A stretch of 50,079 nucleotides of DNA. It comes from Bacteroidales bacterium (GTDB lineage Bacteria > Bacteroidota > Bacteroidia > Bacteroidales > VadinHA17). The notes below the pieces were generated by a model. It did no database searches, was not told the DNA's origin, and saw nothing but the letters and a program-made list of their open reading frames with translations. Positions within the stretch are counted from its first letter, which is position 1, and each line of letters opens with the position of its first letter. Positions 8,827 through 16,907 of this stretch are shown in pieces. The translations under genes were made by a program, and so were the position numbers. The stretch lies in NCBI GenBank assembly GCA_003157015.1, contig PMIJ01000207.1, positions 1-50,079 on the forward strand, in the 5' to 3' direction.

Positions 8827-10921
8827 CACATTGGGTAATAGCGCTTTTGAATGCTTCAGCAAGATTTCTGGCTATTTCGACATCACTGACCCCAATTTCC
8901 ACATCGGTTCCCCAGGCTTGCTGTGCCCCGTTTTTATATACTTTCACAAGTTTTTCTTTATTTTTACACGAAAGGGTCACCTCCACGTTTTTCCCGCTTA
9001 CCTTGAAATCAACTATAAGTTTATTCATATCGGCCAGGGCAAATTCAAAGATTTCATCAGTTGTTTTACCTTTATCGTCAGTACTAGAAACTGTAAAAGA
9101 AATTTTACATGGATCATTGTCGGTGAATTCAATTTTTTGCTTTACCTCTTTTCCCTCATTCTTCATGTCGCCAATATTTTCCGTTATAAACTTCGATATG
9201 GATTGTTTGTCAGCCCAAACCTTGTCTTTCGGTTTGCTGTTGCCTGCCAGATATTTAATAGCCTCTGCAATGTCCTGAGCTTTCCTGGCATCAAAAGCCA
9301 TGAACTCTATACCATCATCAAATGATTGTTGTTTACCTTCTTTAAATACTTTTATAAAGGACTTTTTGCTGTTTACAGAAGCTTCAATTTTCAGATATTT
9401 TCCCGATGATCCGATTTTTACAGTGGCAGGATCCAGCATGTACGGATAAAACTCAATTGATTGTTCTGCCTTTACGCCTTTTGCATCAGTTTTATCCTGA
9501 ATATATTTTACATTTAGAGGCTCGGTTGAAATTGCACTGAAATTAAGTTTATAAATGTCTGTCCCGATGGTTTCTCCATTTACCGCACCTGTCAAAAAGG
9601 TAATGGCATCGCCAACACTTTTCCATGCCGGTGGCTGAACTCCGGAGCCCTTTATGGCAGCTTTAAAAGCTTCTACCATCTCGCGGGAAGTTTCAACATC
9701 TGTCGCAAGTATATCGACTTCATTTTGAAAATCCTGTTGTAAGTTATCTTTATAATACTTGATGAATTTTGTCTTATTCTTTGACAGGAGAATGAGGGTT
9801 ATCTTCTTTCCACTTACCTTAAAGTTTAAGCTGTTTGCATCGATGTCGCTAAGATAAAACTCGTACCTCTCCTCAACCGGTTTTCCTTTCGAGTCAGGTT
9901 CTGCATAAGTAAATATTGATTTTGTCCCGTTTCCGGTAGCAAAATTTATTTTTTGGTTCAGAGTTTTTTTCTCGAAAGACAGGTCAGTGATATTTTTAGT
10001 ATTAAAATCGAGAGAGTTTTGAAGGTTGCTAAAATCAGGCATCAATGATTTACTCTTTTCAATAGCAGTTGATAATGCAGCAATGATATCGCGCGCCTGG
10101 TCGATGTCTTCTGCAACTATTTCAAAAGCATTGGTATAGCTTTGCTGCTCATTGTTTTTTGTATATTTAATATAGTGGTCGTTCCCTTTTGTCTCAACCG
10201 ATACCGAAAGTTGTGCACCACTGATTTTTACAGTTAAATTTTTATTGTTAATATCCAGTATGTTTAATTCATATTTTTCTTCAGTGGAAACATTTTTCTG
10301 ATCGGTTTTCTTTACTGTAAAACTTGCAAGGTATTCTTTGGGATCTTCAAATGAAAAGGATTGTTCGAGAGATACAGGAACGGAACTGACCTTTGATATA
10401 TTGTTTTTAAGCCAGGTAAGTGCATCCCTGCTTGTGTTCCATCCTTTTGCGCTTGAGTTGACCAATGGGATTGCTGTTTTAAAAAGATTTTCCAGTTCCT
10501 GGGCCGCATCTGCACCGGATAATAAAATTTCAATATTATTGGTATAGCTGTCAAGCTTATCTTCTTTTAAGTGTTTAATGAATTTTTGGCTGTTATTGAT
10601 TGATAAGCTTATAAAAAGCTTTTTGCCCGATGTTTTACGTATAATGGTGTTTTTGTCAATATCAGATATATAGAATTCAAAACTTTCTTTTGATGTTTTA
10701 CCTTTCTCATCAACAAATACAGAAACGAAACTAAGCTTCCCTTTACTTTCATCCAATACGTCGAGCGATTGCTTATAAGTGGTTTTGTCGATCTGAACAT
10801 CCTGGATCTTCCCTTTTATTGAGGCAAGCGCCTGGCTTAGTTTATCCTGCGACTTAGCGTCGAAAATCGTACCAATAGAGAGAACAACAATACAAAAGAT
10901 CTGAAGAAAACGTGTTTTCAT
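8819..10921 (-). CDS. secreted protein of five tandem ~130-residue repeats, unknown function
   Basis: A 700-residue protein with a clear signal peptide (cleavage after DAKSQ). I do not recognise the family. The rest is five copies of one unit starting near residues 30, 170, 310, 440 and 575. Each copy has a beta segment, a K-G-K turn and an acidic strand such as EERYEFYLSDID. A core of the form KVSGKK follows, then a K-rich strand like KFIKYYKDNLQQ, an EI segment and a closing helix of the form DVETSREMVEAFKAAI. Linkers between units carry W...(A/I)..(W/F)L...I. It probably folds as a string of alpha/beta domains in the periplasm or outside the cell. It is a single-gene unit. Confidence 0.7.
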   Translation of the reverse strand: MKTRFLQIFCIVVLSIGTIFDAKSQDKLSQALASIKGKIQDVQIDKTTYKQSLDVLDESKGKLSFVSVFVDEKGKTSKESFEFYISDIDKNTIIRKTSGKKLFISLSINNSQKFIKHLKEDKLDSYTNNIEILLSGADAAQELENLFKTAIPLVNSSAKGWNTSRDALTWLKNNISKVSSVPVSLEQSFSFEDPKEYLASFTVKKTDQKNVSTEEKYELNILDINNKNLTVKISGAQLSVSVETKGNDHYIKYTKNNEQQSYTNAFEIVAEDIDQARDIIAALSTAIEKSKSLMPDFSNLQNSLDFNTKNITDLSFEKKTLNQKINFATGNGTKSIFTYAEPDSKGKPVEERYEFYLSDIDANSLNFKVSGKKITLILLSKNKTKFIKYYKDNLQQDFQNEVDILATDVETSREMVEAFKAAIKGSGVQPPAWKSVGDAITFLTGAVNGETIGTDIYKLNFSAISTEPLNVKYIQDKTDAKGVKAEQSIEFYPYMLDPATVKIGSSGKYLKIEASVNSKKSFIKVFKEGKQQSFDDGIEFMAFDARKAQDIAEAIKYLAGNSKPKDKVWADKQSISKFITENIGDMKNEGKEVKQKIEFTDNDPCKISFTVSSTDDKGKTTDEIFEFALADMNKLIVDFKVSGKNVEVTLSCKNKEKLVKVYKNGAQQAWGTDVEIGVSDVEIARNLAEAFKSAITQCEK

Positions 10922-11074
10922 AGCATTTCAATTTATTGACCTGAATAAAGATACAAAATTTCTGTAAACAGAATGTTCAAATTCAATTTGAGATTTTTAG
11001 AGCAAGCCTGTGGTCAGAATGGATATTGTACGCATCATAATATAATTGAGGCCGTCTTTATATAAAAACCAGTT

Positions 11075-11365
11075 ATGGTGATGCTTAACGAAGATACTAT
11101 TGAGAAATTCATTCGGGAAAACAAAGATAAATTCAGTGTTTATCGTCTACCCGACAGCCATTTGGAAAAATTCCTGTTTAAATTAAATTACAGAATCAGG
11201 CACATCATAAGTATTGTTCCATACCTTTTCAGGGTAGCGGTCGCAACAGTAATTATATTTTTGGCTTCAATTTTGATTTGGAACAATTATATCAGAAAAG
11301 ACAGACACATAGTAACATTAAAAAACAAGATAACATTAGTCATTCACAAAATAACATCAGTTTAA
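11075..11365 (+). CDS. small single-helix membrane protein
   Basis: A 96-residue protein with a charged N-terminal part (IEKFIRENKDKFSVYRLPDSH), an amphipathic stretch, one transmembrane helix (about 52-72, FRVAVATVIIFLASILIW) and a short basic tail. The opening 'FI.EN..F....P..H...F..KL' pattern recalls small membrane proteins encoded next to ECF sigma factors in Bacteroidota, where they may act as anti-sigma-like partners. No sigma factor gene is adjacent, so this is either an orphan or a different family. The role is not assigned. Confidence 0.55.
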   Translation: MVMLNEDTIEKFIRENKDKFSVYRLPDSHLEKFLFKLNYRIRHIISIVPYLFRVAVATVIIFLASILIWNNYIRKDRHIVTLKNKITLVIHKITSV

Positions 11366-11516
11366 GCCAACATTTAAAAACCTGACACTATAATCATATA
11401 ATCAAATACTTACATAACTTATCATGTTAGTGTTTTTATTTATTGCTGGTTCTATAGGGGGAGCGGCTGAAATAAATAATAATTCCCGATGTACGTTGCA
11501 TTCAAATGCTTTTCTT

Positions 11517-11723
11517 TTATTGTTCGGGGGGAATCCGTTTAAACTTTTCGAAAAGCATTTCTCCATTTGTAGCAAAATTCTCGGCCGGCAATTCATGAAA
11601 TGCAATTACAATCGCATCTTTTGGAATTCCTGTTATCCGGTTGATTTCATCTGTAATTACCCTCGACATCTCAGTTTTCTTTTCCACTGATTGGGGTAAG
11701 ATCGTAATTGATACTATAGGCAT
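11517..11723 (-). CDS. 4-oxalocrotonate tautomerase-family protein
   Basis: A 68-residue protein beginning Met-Pro-Ile-Val. After removal of Met, Pro1 is the catalytic base of the tautomerase superfamily (PIVSITILPQSVEKKTEMSR). Length and the central helix (MSRVITDEINRITGIPKDAI) fit a small tautomerase subunit, which assembles as hexamers or dimers. The family handles keto-enol or dehalogenation chemistry; the substrate is unknown. The start is decided by the requirement for Pro at position 2. It follows the Ntn hydrolase gene on the same strand by about 60 bases and could share its transcript. Confidence 0.8.
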   Translation of the reverse strand: MPIVSITILPQSVEKKTEMSRVITDEINRITGIPKDAIVIAFHELPAENFATNGEMLFEKFKRIPPEQ

Positions 11724-11785
11724 TGTCTGAATTTTAAATTGTTACATGTTAATTCCACCGAGTATTTCCATTCCATTTCAATTCT

Positions 11786-13201
11786 TCATTTATCTTCCCC
11801 GGCTTTGAATAATGTCCAGGGTTGGGTCGGACGATCTTTTATCAATCCACTCATCCAGTCGAATTGCTGATGTTTCTGAATATAAGCTTTGGCATCGAAA
11901 GGTATTCCGCATGCAGAACCCCATCGTGCTACAAATGACATTTGTTTTGCCATTTTTGAATCAATAACCTTTCCATCGACTGTTCCCCTTGGCGAAAATG
12001 GAATATCAGCACCGAAAACATCTGAATCCAGATCATAATGAGCACACAACGTTCTCATATCCGGTGTATTTGAGTTTAAATATGTATCATAATGATCTGC
12101 CTCGAAATCTTTTGCCATTTCCAGGTTTATTTTACCGGCATTTTCTTTCATCAGCAGTTTCCACCTTACTCTCCGGGCAACTGAAGAATATTTAATATTC
12201 ATCTCAGATTCTTTAGTTTCGAACCGGAGGATCCTCAGATCTTCTGCAACATTTGATCCGATAAAATAACCGTCTTTTTTCTTTTCAAAACCAACATACT
12301 TCAGACCAAGTTCGAGCCGTGCAATTTCATTGGTATTTATGTCACCTATAAGCCAGGCATTTGCATAACCCCCGTTATTCCCCTTTTTCATTATTTCGCA
12401 CCATTCATCAATTGTGGAAGCATACTGCGTTGCATGCCGCATACGGGCGAATTCCGGAATTCCCTTTTCATCGAATGGAAAGAATCCTCCTATTGTCGTT
12501 TCGGATCCAGCAAGTCCGGCGCTGGTCACAAAAAAGTCCGTTTCGCTGTGAATTAACCCGGCTACTGATTGCATTAGTATCCTGTAGCCTTTATCAGGAA
12601 GGATATCAAGAATAACATTGCAGATAGGATAATAAAATGAACTCATGGTATTATGCCCCAGGACAATGCCTCCGTCTGCTGTCATACTCCCTGTAGCTAT
12701 AAATGAACTGCATGATTCCTTTTTAGGATTCAGGGAATTAGGTGATATGGTATCTTTCACAGTAGGCCACCAATAACCCATAAATTCAGTGGAAGCATTA
12801 TATGCCACAATTTCATCAAGTGAGGATATCTCTCCTGCAGCTTTCATCCCTTCAACAATACCCTGCATCTCTGTCATATTTTCAGTATCAACATGAGGAT
12901 TGAACATTGCAGCGCTCTTCCGGACCAGCCATTGCCAGTCCATGGCAGTCTGATAGTGCCAGACAGTGCTCATATCTCGCAAAGCTTCCTTTATTTCTTT
13001 TGCAAGCAGGAATCCATGCTGGAAACCGCGTTCTTCAGGGGACCCCTCAATATGAAGATAAATCCATCCGTTTTTTTCGTGCCGATTGGCTTTTGAAAGC
13101 CATGTCTTTTGTTCATTGGTTAGCTGATCTTTAGCCTGACTCCGGGCTAATGCTGAGAATACAAAAAGTATTACTACGAGAATAATTATTTTTTTCCTCA
13201 T
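11786..13201 (-). CDS. secreted C45 / phospholipase-B-like Ntn hydrolase
   Basis: A 471-residue protein with a signal peptide (about 1-22). Residues 45-155 contain the GSPEERGFQHGFLLAKEI and EMQGIVEGMKAAG segments typical of C45 acyl-coenzyme A:6-APA acyltransferase-like and phospholipase-B-like proteins. The motif ESCSSFIATG (Cys about residue 163) places a likely Ntn nucleophile cysteine, which would be exposed by autoproteolysis, and is followed by GGIVLGHNTM. Later ANAWLIGD and GSNVAEDLRI segments also fit the fold. Such enzymes cut amide or ester bonds in acyl-amino acids, bile-salt-like amides or lipids. Exact substrate unknown. Confidence 0.75.
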   Translation of the reverse strand: MRKKIIILVVILFVFSALARSQAKDQLTNEQKTWLSKANRHEKNGWIYLHIEGSPEERGFQHGFLLAKEIKEALRDMSTVWHYQTAMDWQWLVRKSAAMFNPHVDTENMTEMQGIVEGMKAAGEISSLDEIVAYNASTEFMGYWWPTVKDTISPNSLNPKKESCSSFIATGSMTADGGIVLGHNTMSSFYYPICNVILDILPDKGYRILMQSVAGLIHSETDFFVTSAGLAGSETTIGGFFPFDEKGIPEFARMRHATQYASTIDEWCEIMKKGNNGGYANAWLIGDINTNEIARLELGLKYVGFEKKKDGYFIGSNVAEDLRILRFETKESEMNIKYSSVARRVRWKLLMKENAGKINLEMAKDFEADHYDTYLNSNTPDMRTLCAHYDLDSDVFGADIPFSPRGTVDGKVIDSKMAKQMSFVARWGSACGIPFDAKAYIQKHQQFDWMSGLIKDRPTQPWTLFKAGEDK

Positions 13202-13259
13202 GATATAATGACTTTGAATAAAGTGAAGGATAAATATAGCAATTTAAACAACTTATATT

Positions 13260-13450
13260 TCAATCCTTAATACAGCGAACAGAATAACCATTCTTCTTCA
13301 AACTGAAGATTCTGAGTACATCAGTACCGGTACATCCCATTGTTCGGCACCAGGCAGCTGTCATATTCTGCAGAGGACCACCAGAAGCCAAAAAAGCCGA
13401 TATTGGCAAACGCACAATGGTTATTGCGATAACCTACGGGCAGAGTTGTC
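13260..13450 (-). pseudogene. relic of a FISUMP-domain (major paralogous domain) gene
   Basis: On the minus strand, one frame reads LPVGYRNNHCAFANIG, then FFGFWWSSAEY, and soon hits a stop. A neighbouring frame continues with AAWCRTMGCTGTDVLRI and ends SLKKNGYSVRCIKD followed by TGA. LPxGYRN, GxWWSSxEY and GYSVRCxKD are the standard end of the FISUMP domain in Bacteroidota surface proteins. The reading frame is therefore broken near 13355, and an upstream NIDNSA piece suggests a second shift near 13445. No upstream part of the gene survives. Confidence 0.75.
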
Positions 13451-13506
13451 AATATTTCCTCCAAAATCGGTTAAAAAATAAACAGAGAAAGGTATACCCA
13501 AATAAA

Positions 13507-13544
13507 AATTCCATTCATCCCTGTCAGCAGGTATGAATGGAATT
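13507..13544. repeat. strong hairpin downstream of the Fn3-like gene
   Basis: AATTCCATTCAT and ATGAATGGAATT pair perfectly over 12 bases. After one mismatch, CCTG/CAGG adds four more pairs, with loop TCAG. It lies about 60 bases beyond the stop of the minus-strand Fn3-like gene. It may act as a terminator or RNA stabiliser, although there is no long T-run. Confidence 0.6.
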
Positions 13545-13604
13545 AAAGTTACAGGAGATCTTAAATGCTTAGAGCTTCCTGTAAAAAATATGTAAAAGAG
13601 ATTT

Positions 13605-13997
13605 TTACTTTGTGTATGTGAATTCCCACCATCCACTGAATTGCCCCGGTTGTCCGGTAGCTTTGGAAATGGACCTTACCCGCCAGCGACCAGTCTGTTT
13701 CCCGACGAAATCCAATGTATAAGAAGTTACATTGGTTGTTGCACTTTTTTGCAGATGCCATGTACCGTCATTGTACTCAACTACAATGTTATATTTGCTG
13801 GCACCTTCAACATGTTTCCATTCAAATATTGTTTTACGTGGAAACGAGTTTAGTTTTGCACTTGGTATAGGAGCTACCTGTTCAGGCGCAGCTATCTGAT
13901 CAGTTTTTGTGACCTTGTGTTGTTGTTGCGCCTCAGCTTTAAATGCGAAATTCAACAAAATGATTGAAATCGACAACAAGAAAAATTTATGTTTCAT
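13605..13997 (-). CDS. secreted Fn3-like single-domain protein
   Basis: A 130-residue protein with a signal peptide (cleavage near AEAQQQ) and one beta-sandwich domain (about 50-130). Its pattern, FEWKHVEGASKYNIVVEY then TSYTLDF and GRWRVRSI, is that of fibronectin-type-III-like repeats. No enzyme motif is visible; the role may be binding or structural. The ATG is preceded by a strong Shine-Dalgarno-like GAGGAGG, unusual for this phylum, which fixes the start. The downstream hairpin may end the transcript. Confidence 0.6.
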   Translation of the reverse strand: MKHKFFLLSISIILLNFAFKAEAQQQHKVTKTDQIAAPEQVAPIPSAKLNSFPRKTIFEWKHVEGASKYNIVVEYNDGTWHLQKSATTNVTSYTLDFVGKQTGRWRVRSISKATGQPGQFSGWWEFTYTK

Positions 13998-14104
13998 TTT
14001 TATTTCCTCCTCTTTTAGTTAGAAATTTAATAAAGTCAGTTTTATTGATATTATAAATATATTAATTTTTTAGAAAATCAATCCCAATTATTCTAAAAAA
14101 AAAT

Positions 14105-14272
14105 ATGAAGTTATCTGCTTTAATGGACCTGGAAATGAAGACAGAATTGATGATTTTAAGCAGGTCAGGACTGCTTTTAAGTGACAGAAACAATTTAAAG
14201 CCACAGGCTACAAAAAAAGAGAATATAATTTTCAAGGAGCTATTTCAAGAATTTAATATCTATATCCGATAG
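14105..14272 (+). CDS. possible small protein of 55 residues
   Basis: An open frame from ATG to TAG in an otherwise gene-free 480-base spacer. The composition is protein-like, with an acidic/hydrophobic first half (LMDLEMKTELMILSRSGLLL) and a basic middle (KPQATKKE). No ribosome site is clear and no family is recognised. The rest of the spacer (13998-14478) holds AT-rich sequence and the promoter of the isomerase gene. Confidence 0.25.
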   Translation: MKLSALMDLEMKTELMILSRSGLLLSDRNNLKPQATKKENIIFKELFQEFNIYIR

Positions 14273-14337
14273 CTTTAAAGCATTACAGAGTATACATATT
14301 TCTGCTTTTAAAATTGAAATAATAGTTAACTCAGGTA

Positions 14338-14367
14338 ATTGATTCGGCTTCTACTTTCCTATATTTG
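14338..14367 (+). promoter_or_regulatory. Bacteroidota-type promoter for the secreted isomerase
   Basis: ATTG (14338-14341), an 18-base spacer and a perfect -7 TATATTTG (14360-14367). Transcription would start near 14374, giving a leader of about 105 bases before the ATG at 14479. Confidence 0.45.
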
Positions 14368-14478
14368 TATTGAAATCTTCTTAATTAATATAATGATGCA
14401 AATCATTGTACATTAAGAAGAGCCTGATTGAATTAATAATTTAAATGTTCTTATCTTGATTTAAAATAACTGACACCT

Positions 14479-15351
14479 ATGAAAATTAAACTGCTTTTTA
14501 CCGTTCTCCTGTTTTCAGGAATTTCTTTCTTTACTTCATTCGGACAGAGTCCAAGATTCAAGATTTCACTTGCCGAATGGTCGTTTCATCGTGCCCTGGG
14601 AAAAGGTGAAATGACAAATCTTGATTTTCCGAAAATTGCAAAAACAAAATATAATCTGGATGCAGTGGAATACGTTTCAACCTTTTTCAAGGGGAAAGCT
14701 GAAGATACCGCATACCTGGCAAAACTGAAAGATGAATGTAAAACTTACGGGGTTAAAAGTTTACTTATAATGGTTGATGGGGAAGGAAATCTGGCAGATA
14801 CTTCACAGGCTGTCAGGCAGAAAGCGGTTGAAAACCACTATAAGTGGGTTAAAGCAGCTCAGTTCCTGGGATGCCATTCAATAAGGGTAAATGCTGCGGG
14901 AAGAGGAACTATGGGACAGGTTCAACTTGCAGCTATTGACGGCCTTTCCAAATTATCTGATTATGCAGCAAAATATAACATAAATGTTATTGTAGAAAAT
15001 CATGGTGGCAATTCTTCGATCGGGAAATGGCTGGCGGAAATCATGAAAACGGTTAACAGACCAAATTGTGGGACCTTGCCCGATTTGGGTAATTTTTACG
15101 AATATGATCGCTATCAGGGAGTTACTGACATGATGCCTTTTGCAAAAGGAGTGAGCGGAAAGACCCATGATTTTGACAAGGATGGAAATGAAACTGTGAT
15201 TGACTATGCTAAAATGCTGAAGATTATCTCCGATTCAGGGTTTAAAGGGTATATTGATGTTGAATATGAGGGAAATAAACTAAGTGAAGATGAGGGGGTT
15301 AAGGCTTCAATAGCTCTAGTGCAAAAAGTAATTGCTCCTTATAACAAATAA
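14479..15351 (+). CDS. secreted sugar isomerase/epimerase-like TIM-barrel protein
   Basis: A 290-residue xylose-isomerase-like (AP endonuclease 2) TIM barrel with a signal peptide (cleavage after TSFGQ). Likely metal ligands lie in the usual places: Glu in NLDAVEYVS, Glu in INVIVENHGGN, the aspartate in TLPDLGNF, His in SGKTHDFD and Glu in YIDVEYEG. Export is characteristic of the Bacteroidota versions that work in the periplasm with Gfo/Idh/MocA dehydrogenases, where oxidised (keto) sugars are isomerised or cleaved. Two such dehydrogenase genes converge on this gene. Substrate unknown. Confidence 0.83.
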   Translation: MKIKLLFTVLLFSGISFFTSFGQSPRFKISLAEWSFHRALGKGEMTNLDFPKIAKTKYNLDAVEYVSTFFKGKAEDTAYLAKLKDECKTYGVKSLLIMVDGEGNLADTSQAVRQKAVENHYKWVKAAQFLGCHSIRVNAAGRGTMGQVQLAAIDGLSKLSDYAAKYNINVIVENHGGNSSIGKWLAEIMKTVNRPNCGTLPDLGNFYEYDRYQGVTDMMPFAKGVSGKTHDFDKDGNETVIDYAKMLKIISDSGFKGYIDVEYEGNKLSEDEGVKASIALVQKVIAPYNK

Positions 15352-15354
15352 CAG

Positions 15355-15383
15355 AAAAGGGACATGCTGTGGCATGCCCCTTT
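15355..15383. terminator. bidirectional terminator
   Basis: AAAGGG, one mismatch, CATGC, loop TGTG, GCATG, one mismatch, CCCTTT. A strong stem flanked by A- and T-rich runs, lying between converging genes, so it can serve both strands. Confidence 0.7.
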
Positions 15384-15423
15384 ATCCTTAACATTTTAAT
15401 TTACACTCTGAAAAGCGTTAAAA

Positions 15424-16776
15424 CTAGCTCTTTATTGAGTGGTTGGCTTCATCCCAGTAAACTGTTTTTTGACTGAAGTATGATTCGTTTGCCATATGGC
15501 ATGCAATAGCTGCATGATTGCCGAATACAGCATCCTCAACAACCGGCTTACGCGACTTTACAGATTCGAAGAAATTCCACATGTGCGGATTCATATCGTC
15601 CCAGTCGTGTCCCCTGTAATTCACCTCATCATATATAGGTTCTTTCCCCAGTTTTGGAGCATGTTCGCTGTACCACTTGGCTTCATATTCAGCGCGCATC
15701 TTCTGAGGAAATCCGCTTGCATAATAACTTGGTACGAGGTCGATACCGGGCTGAGGAGCATAGCGGAGATTAAACTCGCCAGCATCAAGAATACCTTTTG
15801 GCCCCATAAATCTGGCAAGCTCAGGTGTCTCTGTGCCAAGTCCTAACCGGCAATAGACAGGGGTTCCATGATAATCAAACAAAACAACATGCAAATCGGG
15901 CATGTTTCTTCCATCTTTCCAGCGAAAAATTCCGCCAAGTGCAGTAGCTGATCTTGGAGCTTCATTCCATCCAAGTGTGAACATCATCCCGCTTATCAGA
16001 TGGACCATCAGATCACCGCCAACGCCTGTACCATATTCTTTCCAGCAGCGCCAGCGGGCAAAGCGTTCCGCATTGAATGGAATCTTCGGAGCATCATTAA
16101 GCCATGTATCCCAATCAAGAGTACTTGTTGACAAATCTGTTGGTGGAGGATATTCCCAGGCACCAGTAGGATCATTTCGTCCAAGGGTTATCTCAACCTG
16201 TTCCAAATCCCCGATTGAACCGCTGCTATACATTTCCCTGGCTTTCTCACATAGCATAGAGCTTACCCTCTGGGAACCAATTTCCACAATGCGTTTGTTT
16301 TTTGTTGCTGCTTCAACCATTGCAAAACCATCAGCTACCGTGTGCGACATAGGTTTTTCGCAATAGATATCTTTCCCTGCGTTGCAGGCATCAACAACTA
16401 CACGTTTGTGCCAGTGATCGGGTACTGCAGCAATTATGCAATCTATATCCTTGCGATCTAGCAATTCCTGGTATTTACGTGTGGTGAACAGATTAGGGTT
16501 GCCCGTAATTTCTTTTGCCAGTGTATGTCTGCCATCATACAGATCGGCAGCACCAACACATTCAATTCCTGGCAGAGCCATGGTGCCGTTCAGTAATCCG
16601 GAGCCTTCCATACCTATACCTATTATTCCAAATCTAAGCTTGTCGCTCGGGGCGACTTTCTTTGAAGTTAAACCATAAGGTTGCGCATTCAGTTGAATGG
16701 CTCTGGATGCAAGCAGACCACCGGTTGCCATGGTACCTGCCTGAATGAATTTGCGTCTGGTCAGATTGTTTTTCAT
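15424..16776 (-). CDS. Tat-exported Gfo/Idh/MocA-family oxidoreductase
   Basis: A 450-residue NAD(P)-dependent sugar dehydrogenase-like protein. The leader carries a twin-arginine motif (TRRKFIQAG) followed by a hydrophobic stretch, so it is exported folded with its cofactor. The Rossmann domain has FGIIGIGMEGSG, and the family lysine is in DIYCEKPMSHT. The C-terminal alpha/beta domain contains WRCWKEYGTGVGGDLMVH, typical of the secreted Bacteroidota/Planctomycetes subfamily. A strong AAGGAGGT lies seven bases before the ATG. It is 131 bases downstream of a paralogue on the same strand. In related pairs such enzymes oxidise a sugar hydroxyl, often at C3; that step here is inference. Confidence 0.87.
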   Translation of the reverse strand: MKNNLTRRKFIQAGTMATGGLLASRAIQLNAQPYGLTSKKVAPSDKLRFGIIGIGMEGSGLLNGTMALPGIECVGAADLYDGRHTLAKEITGNPNLFTTRKYQELLDRKDIDCIIAAVPDHWHKRVVVDACNAGKDIYCEKPMSHTVADGFAMVEAATKNKRIVEIGSQRVSSMLCEKAREMYSSGSIGDLEQVEITLGRNDPTGAWEYPPPTDLSTSTLDWDTWLNDAPKIPFNAERFARWRCWKEYGTGVGGDLMVHLISGMMFTLGWNEAPRSATALGGIFRWKDGRNMPDLHVVLFDYHGTPVYCRLGLGTETPELARFMGPKGILDAGEFNLRYAPQPGIDLVPSYYASGFPQKMRAEYEAKWYSEHAPKLGKEPIYDEVNYRGHDWDDMNPHMWNFFESVKSRKPVVEDAVFGNHAAIACHMANESYFSQKTVYWDEANHSIKS

Positions 16777-16837
16777 AAATTTTACCTCCTTTTATTCTTA
16801 ATGGAACTGAAATTGCCTGTATTCTTATAAGGACACG

Positions 16838-16862
16838 CTATGGGGTGTCCCTGAAATAATGA
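16838..16862. repeat. hairpin between the two dehydrogenase genes
   Basis: GGACAC and GTGTCC form a stem around a GC-containing loop, with no T-run. It resembles the terminator at 15355-15383 in sequence. It could cause partial termination between the two dehydrogenase genes. Confidence 0.35.
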
Positions 16863-16907
16863 TAATGAGAAAACGTAAGATAATGCCATAGCATTACCCT
16901 GCTTCAT

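Noticed and set aside
11424..11690. Plus-strand open frame of 88 residues
   Set aside because: It runs antisense to the tautomerase gene, whose Pro-2 start and motifs are clear; the plus-strand product has no protein-like pattern.
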